Positions 6,399 to 13,504 of a stretch of 14,751 nt of DNA are shown here, piece by piece. The translations under genes were made by a program, and so were the position numbers. The notes beneath the pieces were generated by a model. That model was given only the letters and a program-made list of their open reading frames with translations. It was not told the DNA's origin and ran no database searches. Position 1 is the stretch's first letter. The number at the start of each line of letters is the position of its first letter. This stretch comes from CAYHSY01 sp964359435 (GTDB lineage: Bacteria; Patescibacteriota; Minisyncoccia; UBA6257; JAUSGH01), in assembly GCA_964359435.1 (NCBI GenBank), contig CAYHSY010000021.1, forward strand, positions 1 through 14,751. Direction: 5' to 3'.

Positions 6399-7412
6399 TT
6401 AAACCGTGGCTCTCCGGCGCGCCTTGGTCTGCGTCCACCCTTCCACCAACTCCTGCATGATCACCGCGACCGGCACAGCCAAAATCAAACCCACAAACCC
6501 AAAGGTCTGACCACCGGCCAAAAGCGCAATCAGCACAATTACCGGATTCAAACTGGTGGTGAATCTAGTCACCGCCGGCACTAAAACATGATTTTCCAAT
6601 TGCTGAAGAACTATAAAAAGTCCCAGAGCATAAAGCGCCATAGCCGGCGTTCCGTTCGTCAAGGTTATAAGAATCGTCAAGCTGCCGGCAAAAATCGGAC
6701 CCACAAAAGGCACCAACTCCAAAATACCGGCCAAGATACCGAGCGTCAAGCTATATTTCACGCCCAGAAGCCATAAACCGACAAAAACCAACACCCCCAT
6801 GCCCAAACTCAAAAATACCTGGCCCTCCAACCAGCGTCCGATCTTCCGGCGAACGTTTCCATAAAGCGAAAGCACCTGATCTTCATAAGTAGTGGGAAGC
6901 ACCGCGATTAAAAATTTTTCCACGCCGTCTTTCCCAAGCGTTAAATAAAACGACAACATGAAAACCGACAGCGCCAAAAAAGCGCCGCCCAAAAAGTTGG
7001 AAACGATATCAGCCAGCGACAAGTTGCCGGCAATCAACGCGTTAGAAAGCTGGCTTAAACTTTTATTCAAAGCATCAATGGCTTTAGATGATTGTAAAAT
7101 ATCAAAAATCGCACCCGAGGCTTTATTGAAATTAGACAAAAGATTGTTAATTTCAAAAATCGCGAGCGGCACAATGGTATAAGCAATAAGCGCCACAATC
7201 AATATGGCGGTCAAGAACAAACCGAAAGTCCCCAAAAGACGCGGTAAACGCTTTTTTTCGAGCCAAGACACCGGCGGATCCATGGCCGAAGAAATAATGA
7301 TAGCTAAAATTACGGCGACGAAAACATCCCGGGCAAGATAGGCCACCCAAGCGACCACTATGGCCAAAAATACGCGCCATAAACTATTCCAACTAATTTC
7401 AAATTTTTCCAT
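6399..7412 (-). CDS. AI-2E/PerM-family transporter
   Basis: This is a 337-residue polytopic membrane protein of the AI-2E exporter-like superfamily (PerM/TqsA/YdiK type). Hydrophobic spans are visible at about residues 12-45, 57-82, 140-165, 200-222, 225-255, 262-285 and 292-325. Family-typical segments include SWLEKKRLPRLLG, the YLTLGKDGVEKFL helix, LGILAGILELVPFVGPIFAG and the ending GFVGLILAVPVAVIMQEL. Substrates are known for few members (autoinducer-2 for TqsA, Na+/H+ exchange for some); none can be assigned here. The ATG at 7412 follows a TATAAT (7426-7421) by only 8 nt, and a better promoter lies at 7472-7500. An inverted repeat follows the TAA stop, then metG. Confidence 0.9.
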   Translation of the reverse strand: MEKFEISWNSLWRVFLAIVVAWVAYLARDVFVAVILAIIISSAMDPPVSWLEKKRLPRLLGTFGLFLTAILIVALIAYTIVPLAIFEINNLLSNFNKASGAIFDILQSSKAIDALNKSLSQLSNALIAGNLSLADIVSNFLGGAFLALSVFMLSFYLTLGKDGVEKFLIAVLPTTYEDQVLSLYGNVRRKIGRWLEGQVFLSLGMGVLVFVGLWLLGVKYSLTLGILAGILELVPFVGPIFAGSLTILITLTNGTPAMALYALGLFIVLQQLENHVLVPAVTRFTTSLNPVIVLIALLAGGQTFGFVGLILAVPVAVIMQELVEGWTQTKARRRATV

Positions 7413-7471
7413 TTATATATATTATAATACCGCTAAATAATAACACAGCCAAGGCCTTATTTGTTATCTAG

Positions 7472-7500
7472 ATCATATAACTATTCCTTATTATTGTCAA
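7472..7500 (-). promoter_or_regulatory. Sigma70-type promoter upstream of the AI-2E family gene
   Basis: On the minus strand a perfect TTGACA (7500-7495), a 17-nt spacer, then TATGAT (7477-7472; 5 of 6). Predicted transcription starts near 7465, about 53 nt before the ATG. The -35 box begins directly next to the palindrome at 7502-7569. A second TATAAT at 7426-7421 lacks a good -35. Confidence 0.7.
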
Positions 7501-7501
7501 A

Positions 7502-7569
7502 TTTATCCCGCACTCAATGCGCATTTGAGTTAGGCGCTATTGCGCGATGCGCATTGAGTGCAGGATAAA
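7502..7569. repeat. Large near-perfect palindrome with alternating 12-mer copies
   Basis: Arms 7502-7524 and 7547-7569 pair over 23 positions with one mismatch (7509/7562); the inner 15 bp (7510-7524 with 7547-7561) are perfect. The 22-nt loop contains a third related copy, since ACTCAATGCGCATTTGAGT at 7512-7530 is itself nearly palindromic, plus GCGC-TATT-GCGC. Three copies of the TGCGCATT(T)GAGT motif therefore alternate in orientation and permit rival folds. It lies between the M16 terminator and the AI-2E promoter. Confidence 0.85.
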
Positions 7570-7597
7570 AATCCGCGCTTCCCTGGGGAAGACGCGG
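7566..7597 (-). terminator. Rho-independent terminator of the glyS-M16-M16 unit
   Basis: On the minus strand CCGCG-T-CTTCC (7597-7587) pairs with GGAAG-CGCGG (7582-7573), 10 bp with one bulged T and a four-base loop. It is followed by ATTTTTA (7572-7566). It lies about 10 nt after the TAG of the second M16 gene. Confidence 0.8.
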
Positions 7598-7605
7598 ACA
7601 CGCCA

Positions 7606-8880
7606 CTAGAACTGGATTTCGATATGGGATTTCAAATGATCCGAGATCTCGCTCGAAGCGAGTACCAAGTTGAGATTTTCTCGTCTGAACAGCCGGCTGG
7701 CAACTTCCTTGATCTGCCCCGGCGTAACATCTCGCTGGAGTTGCCGCGCTTCATAGGGGTCTTGGAGCGGCAAACCAAGCAAAGCCCTCCCGGCAAAGTA
7801 TTCGGCGACCGTCTCGGGATTAACCAACCTTCTACTGGTCTCACCCCAATAGTATTCTCTAGCCCGCCGCAACTCCTGCTCCGGCACGGCCTCGTGTGCC
7901 AAGCGATGCAATTCACTCAAAACAACCTCCACCGCCGAGACGATATTCGCGGGCTCCATGTCGGCCCTAATCTCAAACAGGCCATGCCCGGGAAACAGTG
8001 CCATGACGGCATCAGCGTCATAAACCAATCCATACTTCTCTCGCAGAACTTGGAAAAGACGCGATCCCATGCCGTCACTGAGTACCGCTTCCATCAACCG
8101 CAAGGCAGCGCGATCCGACTGACTCAATCCTTTCGGCATCTTGAAAGCCATGACCAAGTTGGCTTGAGTTCTGTCCTTTTTCAAGAAAACGAACTTGGGA
8201 CTGGTTTGCGTCTCAAGCACGACGGATTGTCTGGCGCCGCCATCCCCGACCAAGGCCTGCAACTGGTGAGGCGGCCAGCAAATCAATTCATCTGGAATCT
8301 TTCCGGCCATAACAACCAGCACTTTTGGACCAATGCAGTGTTCCTTCTGATGACGAAGCAGATCGGCCTCGCTGATCTTTTCCACAGAATCCATTGTGCC
8401 ACATACGGGCCATGCCAGAGGGGTGCCGGCGTATGCCAACCCCTTCAAAGCGTCCCACATGTAATCGCCGGGTTCATCATCCCCGCCACGTATCTCTTGG
8501 GTGATCACGCCGCGCTCCACCTCCACATCCTCACGGGAAAAAACGGGGTAGAGACAAGTATCCAAGAGAATCTGCATGGCTGGAACCATGTGCTCCGGCA
8601 AAACCGAGAGATAGAAAGTTGTATGGTATTCGGCCGTCACCGCGTTTTCGCTGGCACCCATGGACTCCAAAGCCAAAGACCTTGCCATGGCAGTGGGATG
8701 TTCGGCCGTCCCCTTGAACGAAACGTGCTCCAAGAAATGAGAAATGCCATTTTTGCCCGGCTCCTCATCCATAGAGCCGTTTGCCACAGCCACCCGCATG
8801 GCACACGAAGTTGCTCCCGACATGGGAACCAAGATAAGCCGCACTCCGTTCGAAAAAAGGTCTTCGGAATGGGTCAGCAC
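7606..8880 (-). CDS. M16-family zinc metallopeptidase (second of a tandem pair)
   Basis: 424 residues with the two-domain layout of M16B peptidases (mitochondrial processing peptidase/YmxG type). The inverted zinc motif HFLEH is intact at 48-52 (NGISHFLEHVSFKGT) and the distal glutamate ligand is probably E129 in VERGVITQEI. The C-terminal half has GMGSRLFQVLREKYGLVYDADA, the arginine/tyrosine substrate-grip region. The start is GTG at 8880, supported by GAGGAG (8894-8889) at 8-nt spacing; an ATG start is not available nearby. No signal peptide is visible, so a cytoplasmic location is likely. It follows its paralogue by 64 nt in the same direction and ends at the terminator 7566-7597. A weak internal promoter (8930-8958) could express it alone. 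Its substrate is unknown. Confidence 0.93.
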   Translation of the reverse strand: MLTHSEDLFSNGVRLILVPMSGATSCAMRVAVANGSMDEEPGKNGISHFLEHVSFKGTAEHPTAMARSLALESMGASENAVTAEYHTTFYLSVLPEHMVPAMQILLDTCLYPVFSREDVEVERGVITQEIRGGDDEPGDYMWDALKGLAYAGTPLAWPVCGTMDSVEKISEADLLRHQKEHCIGPKVLVVMAGKIPDELICWPPHQLQALVGDGGARQSVVLETQTSPKFVFLKKDRTQANLVMAFKMPKGLSQSDRAALRLMEAVLSDGMGSRLFQVLREKYGLVYDADAVMALFPGHGLFEIRADMEPANIVSAVEVVLSELHRLAHEAVPEQELRRAREYYWGETSRRLVNPETVAEYFAGRALLGLPLQDPYEARQLQRDVTPGQIKEVASRLFRRENLNLVLASSEISDHLKSHIEIQF

Positions 8881-8929
8881 GTTTGGAACTCCTCAAAAAC
8901 ACAACAAAAAAACCGGAGAACTGCCCTAA

Positions 8930-8958
8930 ACTATACAGCAAAATCTAAAAATGCACAA
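8930..8958 (-). promoter_or_regulatory. Possible internal promoter between the two M16 genes
   Basis: On the minus strand TTGTGC (8958-8953; 3 of 6), a 17-nt spacer, TATAGT (8935-8930; 5 of 6). The -35 is poor, so this is tentative. It would start transcription near 8923, about 43 nt before the GTG at 8880. Confidence 0.3.
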
Positions 8959-10225
8959 GTCCTTTAATGTCTTTATCGTCCTTCATGGGGCCGATCAGGG
9001 CCAAATTCAAACGGTCATTCTTGAAAATGTCTTTGGCAACCGCCAAAACCTCTTCGCGCTTAATGGCCTTGATTTGTTTCAAATACTCGGCCGGCGTTTC
9101 CATTTTTTCGCGATGAACTTCCTGACCGCCATAATACATGGCGAGCGAGTCCGATGTCTCAAGGCCCAACACCATTCGCCCGGCCATATGGTCTTTGGCC
9201 TGTTCCAATTCTTTTTCGGTTACAAGAAGCGTCGTCATTTTATGCAATTCTTCCAAGATCGCGGTAATTACAATGTTAAATTTCGGATGATGCACACCGG
9301 CCGCGACCGTAAACAAACCATGGTCTGTGAATAAATCCGCGTCGGCCTTCACATAATAAGCCGCGCCCAATTCTTCCCGCACTTTTTGAAACAATCGCGA
9401 ACTCATGCCGCCGCCCAAGATGTCTCCCAAAACCCCGAGCGCCACCCGCCGCTTGTCATAAACGTCAAAAGCGCGGACGCCGATAACCAAATGGGTTTGG
9501 TCCGTCTCCTTAAATTTTACTTGCACCGCCGGCGCCTTCTGACGATCCACCACCTTCAACTTGCCTTCTTTTTTGCCCACGGCAACGCTCTTGAACGCGT
9601 GCTCAAGTTTTTTCACCAGGGTCTTTTCATCCGACCCGTTAAACGACCCCGCGACCACGACCGTGGTCGCGTCCGCCAGATAATGCTTGGACCTGTATTT
9701 AGTGAAATGATCCCGCGTCATGGCGCGGATCACCTCCTTCCGCCCGCCGATGTCCCACCCGGCCGGCTGATCGCCATACGTCAACTGCATAAAAAGTTCC
9801 TGCACGCGCCTCTGCGGCGTATCTTCGTACATATTTATTTCTTCAATAATAACGCCCTTTTCCTTCTCGATTTCTTTTTCGTCAAAAGTCGGGTTTAAAT
9901 ACATGTCGGACAAAACGTCGATCACGGTGTCCAATTCATGCGACTGAACTTTGGCGTAATAACCCGTCCACTCTTGAGAGGTAAAGGCGTTGTATTCCGC
10001 GCCGATGCCATCCAACTCGCGCGTAATATCCATCGCTGTCGGCCGTTTTTTGGTCCCCTTAAAACACATGTGCTCCAAAAAATGAGACAGTCCATTGATA
10101 TCACTGGACTCATATTTTGACCCGGCCTCAACCAAAACCAACATGGTCACGGCCAAGCTGCCCGGCTGCGGCACCGTAATGATGCGCATACCATTATTCA
10201 AAACAAGACGATTAAATGGTTTCAT
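8945..10225 (-). CDS. M16-family zinc metallopeptidase (first of a tandem pair)
   Basis: 426 residues, same family and layout as its downstream neighbour, and closest in style to bacterial processing-peptidase-like M16B proteins. HFLEH lies at 48-52 (NGLSHFLEHMCFKGT), and the distal glutamate is probably E129 in KEKGVIIEEINMYED. A conserved GGRKEVIRAMTRDHFTKY linker leads to the second domain, with GGGMSSRLFQKVREELGAAYYV. Both tandem copies keep the zinc ligands, unlike pairs in which one subunit is inactive, so each could act as a homodimer or together as a heterodimer. The ATG at 10225 overlaps the glyS stop (ATGA), pointing to translational coupling with GlyRS. It ends in TAG. Substrates are unknown; CPR genomes often carry such pairs. 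Confidence 0.94.
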   Translation of the reverse strand: MKPFNRLVLNNGMRIITVPQPGSLAVTMLVLVEAGSKYESSDINGLSHFLEHMCFKGTKKRPTAMDITRELDGIGAEYNAFTSQEWTGYYAKVQSHELDTVIDVLSDMYLNPTFDEKEIEKEKGVIIEEINMYEDTPQRRVQELFMQLTYGDQPAGWDIGGRKEVIRAMTRDHFTKYRSKHYLADATTVVVAGSFNGSDEKTLVKKLEHAFKSVAVGKKEGKLKVVDRQKAPAVQVKFKETDQTHLVIGVRAFDVYDKRRVALGVLGDILGGGMSSRLFQKVREELGAAYYVKADADLFTDHGLFTVAAGVHHPKFNIVITAILEELHKMTTLLVTEKELEQAKDHMAGRMVLGLETSDSLAMYYGGQEVHREKMETPAEYLKQIKAIKREEVLAVAKDIFKNDRLNLALIGPMKDDKDIKGLVHF

Positions 10226-11604
10226 AATTTTTCTTTAAGATAATTTATCAAATCTTTAATGGCGATTCTCTCTTGCGCCATCGTATCCCTGTCCCGCACC
10301 GTCACCGCTTTGTCGTTAATGGTATCAAAATCCACGGTAACGCAATACGGCGTGCCGATTTCGTCTTGCCGCCTATAACGCTTGCCGATACTCTGGGATT
10401 CATCATAATCAGTCGCGAAATGCCGGCGGAGATCCGCAGAGAGCGGCTCGGCAATGCTCGCCAACTCGTCTTTCTTGGATAGCGGCAAAACGGCAACCTT
10501 GTAAGGCGCGAGCCATTTGGGGAACCGCATAACTACGCGCGTCTCGGTTTCGTCATTAATATCTTCCCCATTTATTTTGATTTTTGATTTTTGATTTTTG
10601 ATTTTTTCTTCATGGTACGCCTCAAGCATAGCTACAAGCAAAGTACGGTCCACGCCCCATGTTGGTTCGATAACGTGCGGCAAAAATCGTTCACCGGTCT
10701 CCGGATCAGTCCAACGCAAATCCTCCCCGCTCTTCTCCATATGATTCTTGAGGTCAAAATCCGTGCGATACGCGAGGCCATAGAGCTCCTTGCGGCCAAA
10801 AGGATACTGGTATTCGATATCCACTGTCCGTTTAGAATAAAACGCCCGTTCACCATCCGGAATCTCGGCAAAATGCAGATTTTCCTCTTTCGCGCCGAGG
10901 TGCGCGAGCCACGCCTTCATCTCCTCGAGCCACATCTCAAAATGCTTTTCCCATTCGGACTCGCGGATAAAATATTCTATCTCCATCTGTTCGAACTCGC
11001 GCGTGCGAAAGATAAAATTGCCCGGCGTGATTTCATTTCTGAAGGCCTTGCCGACTTGCGCGATGCCAAACGGCAACCGCTTGCGGGTCGTATCCGCTAT
11101 CAGCTTAAAATCCACAAACATCCCCTGCGCGGTCTCCGGCCGGAAATACGCGACATTGACCTTGTCTTCCGCCGGTCCGATAAAAGTCTTAAGCATTGTA
11201 TTAAATTGCCTCGCTTCCATAAACTCGCCGCCACAACTCGGACATTTATCGCCCGATACATGATCGGCTCTAAATCGCTCATGGCATTTCTTACACTCCA
11301 CAAGCGGTTCATTAAAGGTAGCGACATGCCCCGACGCCTCCCAAACTTTCGGATTCATCACGAGCGCCGTGTCCACCCCCACCACATCGCCCCTGCCGCG
11401 GACAAATCTTTTCCACCATTCTTGTTTGATGTTATTTTTAAGCTCCACGCCAAGCGGCCCATAATCCCAAGAATTGGCAAAACCGCCATAAATCTCCGAG
11501 CCGGGAAATATAAAACCCCGGCGCTTGGAAAGCGAAATCAATTTATCCATCCCGTTAGAAGGGGCGGCAATTTCATTTTTAGATTTACCCTTTGTATTGT
11601 CCAT
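10222..11604 (-). CDS. glyS: Glycyl-tRNA synthetase, single-chain type
   Basis: Class II synthetase of the homodimeric (alpha2, GRS1) type that charges tRNA-Gly; 460 residues, normal length. RRGFIFPGSEIYGG and NSWDYGPLG mark the N-terminal catalytic start. A four-Cys zinc site is at C104, C107, C121 and C124. Motif 2 is GIAQVGKAFRNEITPGNFIFRTREFEQME (179-207) and motif 3 contains EPTWGVDRTLL (313-323). The anticodon-binding domain starts near APYKVAVLPLSKK. Two oddities are seen. Residues of about 334-348 (KIKNQKSKIKI) are encoded by a heptad repeat identical to one in leuS. Residues 1-18, before the usual MDKLISL start, are encoded between arms of an inverted repeat. M1 is kept as the start because no Shine-Dalgarno precedes M19. 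The gene overlaps the M16 gene downstream by 4 nt (ATGA). Confidence 0.96.
   Translation of the reverse strand: MDNTKGKSKNEIAAPSNGMDKLISLSKRRGFIFPGSEIYGGFANSWDYGPLGVELKNNIKQEWWKRFVRGRGDVVGVDTALVMNPKVWEASGHVATFNEPLVECKKCHERFRADHVSGDKCPSCGGEFMEARQFNTMLKTFIGPAEDKVNVAYFRPETAQGMFVDFKLIADTTRKRLPFGIAQVGKAFRNEITPGNFIFRTREFEQMEIEYFIRESEWEKHFEMWLEEMKAWLAHLGAKEENLHFAEIPDGERAFYSKRTVDIEYQYPFGRKELYGLAYRTDFDLKNHMEKSGEDLRWTDPETGERFLPHVIEPTWGVDRTLLVAMLEAYHEEKIKNQKSKIKINGEDINDETETRVVMRFPKWLAPYKVAVLPLSKKDELASIAEPLSADLRRHFATDYDESQSIGKRYRRQDEIGTPYCVTVDFDTINDKAVTVRDRDTMAQERIAIKDLINYLKEKL
10573..10604 (-). repeat. In-frame TTTTTGA heptad repeat inside glyS
   Basis: The same 32 nt as 1863-1894 in leuS, about four TTTTTGA units. 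It reads KIKNQKSKIKI here, in a different codon phase from leuS, and falls between the motif 3 helix and TRVVMRFPKWLAPYKVAV, where relatives have a short variable loop. Confidence 0.85.
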
Positions 11605-11655
11605 CTTATCTCTTATCTTATTCCAATAATTATATTTTTCACCTTCTAACGGGAT
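11549..11655. repeat. Inverted repeat spanning the glyS start codon
   Basis: Perfect 14-bp arms ATCCCGTTAGAAGG (11549-11562) and CCTTCTAACGGGAT (11642-11655) enclose 79 nt that hold the glyS ATG (11604-11602) and the codons for GlyRS residues 1-14; the coding-side arm covers residues of about 15-19. A TATAAT (11634-11629) that might be the glyS -10 box also lies between the arms, without a recognisable -35. From memory, CCCGTTAGA strings are a recurrent repeat family in CPR genomes. Confidence 0.75.
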
Positions 11656-11714
11656 CTATCAAATTTTCATCTGATTTATTAGGCATATACAACTATTCAC
11701 CGACCCGCATTCTG

Positions 11715-13424
11715 CTATTGTACTACGATTCCTCCCCCACTGCCAACCGTCACATCATCCGGCAAAGAACTATTGATGGCGGGATCACCGCCGCGGAGCT
11801 CCGCAGCGGTAAAATCATCCTTAGCCGTAAAGGTTGCCTCGCCGATCAAAGGCATGGCTGATTTGGCTTGATTCGGTTGCGGCATGGCTTCAATTTGAAA
11901 CACGGCCTCCAGAGGTTTATCAAGCACGCCTTTGTTAGCCGGAATTTTGTCTATCTGCCACTGCACTATCTGCGGGCCATCGGCATACGAAAGAACGCCC
12001 GAAGACATCCTGACGCTGCTCACATACTTCACGCCGGGCGGGAGCGCGGCCATGACAATCACGCCAGTTGCATCCGTCGCATAGTTCCGTAAAACCCAAT
12101 GCACCGTAAAATTAGTGGCCACCCCCACGCGCGGCGGAAAAGGCCCCCGATTTACAACACCCGCCTCGGCATCTCGAAAAAAGGCCTTCGCGTCCAGACG
12201 CAAATCGCCACGTATTTTTGTCTCCAATCGCCCGATACCCACCGTAGCTTTGGATTGCACGGAAGGTATGACGGTCGGCGACTCAATGCGCGCGTCTATC
12301 TTCAAAACAAAATTCTTATCGCTCAAGCGCCTTATGGGATACGCACCCTTGGTCCGCACGGAAAACGTCAATTCACCCGAGGAACGGGGCCCGATTATGG
12401 CTAATTCCGGCGATGTGACTTGGTTCCAGGTGATCATGTTGCCGGAAACCGAGACAATCCCCTTGGTCCGTAAAGTGGATAGATCAAACATCTCGCCGGA
12501 CAATTGCGCCGTTACTACCGCATTCTGAAAACCCTGCTCGGCGGTATTCTGATAACTGACCATATATTGCAATTCCGTACCCGGCAAAGCCACGTCGCCG
12601 GGCGCGCCGGAAGAAAAAATACCGAGCGTCAAAGGCGACGCCGAAAGCTCCACCGTGCCGGTTTTTTCCGCCACGTTATACACTTCATCATCAAACTCGG
12701 CCTGGAGTACGGCGCGGATATCGTGCTTGGAAGAAGTTGGCCCGACCAGGTTGCCGCTGATGGAAAATTTCATCTCCGATCCCTTGCGTAGCCCGCCCAA
12801 CCGCCAAAGATTGGGAGCAATGTCGGGCGAAAGCGAAGATTTTTTAAATTCAAAACCCGGCGGATAATCTAAGCGCAGTTGCAAGCCGTCCACATCTATG
12901 GGCGATATGTTTTTATAAGACACCTCAAAAGCAAAATCCTCGCCCGGGAGCGCTTGTTCCGGTAAAACCAGGTCCAGCGCGATGCCAACGCCGGCCAAAG
13001 CCACATCAATTTCTTTTCTTTCTTCAAAATTAGACCTGACGCCTTCAGGAAAATAACTGGCCGTAGCAGTGAGCCGCTTGACGGAATTTTCACCGTTCGT
13101 CGCGATCAATTCAAAATCCTCCTGCATCACGCCGCCCACGCCGATGCGCCCCAACTGTTTTGTCTCGATATTCTTATTCGGACTGCTGCCGACAAAAGCC
13201 AAACCCTCCGGCAAAGATAAAGAAACCTTGGCGTCACCCAAAACCACATTGGCTGCGTTGGAAATTGATACGCGCACGGAAAACGGCACCCCGACCAAAG
13301 GGGCTTCCGGCACCAAAATTTCAATACCCAAGCCGGTGTCATTTTCCGCGGCATACCAGTAAATGCCGACGATTATGGCTATGGCGCCGATAACAAAAAG
13401 TCCGCCAATAAAAATTTTATACAT
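11715..13424 (-). CDS. Membrane-anchored DUF11-like surface protein
   Basis: 569 residues from the ATG at 13424. An N-terminal hydrophobic anchor at about residues 4-24 (IFIGGLFVIGAIAIIVGIYWY) is followed by a long extracytoplasmic part rich in beta-strand patterns. About four repeats resemble DUF11/CARDB-type Ig-like modules, each with a phrase such as VSISNAANVVLGDAKVSLSLP, VSYKNISPIDVDGLQLRLDYP, VSYQNTAEQGFQNAVVTAQL and HWVLRNYATDATGVIVMAALP, usually followed by PEG/PPG and a W or G turn. The last module ends in a glycine-rich tail. No sortase motif, lipobox or enzyme motif is visible, so a structural or binding role at the cell surface is inferred only. An in-frame extension upstream to 13484 is rejected because it is repeat sequence. 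It lies between recO and glyS, genes often adjacent in other bacteria. Confidence 0.8.
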   Translation of the reverse strand: MYKIFIGGLFVIGAIAIIVGIYWYAAENDTGLGIEILVPEAPLVGVPFSVRVSISNAANVVLGDAKVSLSLPEGLAFVGSSPNKNIETKQLGRIGVGGVMQEDFELIATNGENSVKRLTATASYFPEGVRSNFEERKEIDVALAGVGIALDLVLPEQALPGEDFAFEVSYKNISPIDVDGLQLRLDYPPGFEFKKSSLSPDIAPNLWRLGGLRKGSEMKFSISGNLVGPTSSKHDIRAVLQAEFDDEVYNVAEKTGTVELSASPLTLGIFSSGAPGDVALPGTELQYMVSYQNTAEQGFQNAVVTAQLSGEMFDLSTLRTKGIVSVSGNMITWNQVTSPELAIIGPRSSGELTFSVRTKGAYPIRRLSDKNFVLKIDARIESPTVIPSVQSKATVGIGRLETKIRGDLRLDAKAFFRDAEAGVVNRGPFPPRVGVATNFTVHWVLRNYATDATGVIVMAALPPGVKYVSSVRMSSGVLSYADGPQIVQWQIDKIPANKGVLDKPLEAVFQIEAMPQPNQAKSAMPLIGEATFTAKDDFTAAELRGGDPAINSSLPDDVTVGSGGGIVVQ

Positions 13425-13436
13425 GCGATTTGTTTC

Positions 13437-13493
13437 CCGAGCGAAGCCGGGCAATGCTCGGCGAAGTCGAAACCTGCCTGCCAATAGGCAGGG
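13437..13493. repeat. GC-rich double-hairpin repeat between recO and the DUF11-like gene
   Basis: Two hairpins fill the short gap: CCGAGC (13437-13442) with GCTCGG (13456-13461), and CCTGCC-AATA-GGCAGG (13477-13492). Between them are CGAAGCCGGGC and CGGCGAAGTCG, further related units. No T-tract follows, so it is not a standard terminator. Read in frame it adds a false basic leader (GRFRLRRALPGF) to the downstream gene. Confidence 0.65.
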
Positions 13494-13504
13494 ATTACCT
13501 TAAT

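Noticed and set aside
7558..8967. Long open frame (469 codons) on the plus strand
   Set aside because: It lies antisense to the M16 gene, which has all family motifs, a Shine-Dalgarno and a terminator. The plus-strand product is rich in H, Q and R with no domain pattern, typical of a shadow frame.
10591..11649. Plus-strand open frame of 352 codons
   Set aside because: It is antisense to glyS, whose class II motifs and zinc site are unmistakable. The product is low-quality shadow sequence.
13425..13484. Extended N-terminus of the DUF11-like protein
   Set aside because: The 20 extra residues are encoded by a GC-rich hairpin repeat, and the natural membrane anchor starts at MYKIFIGG (13424).
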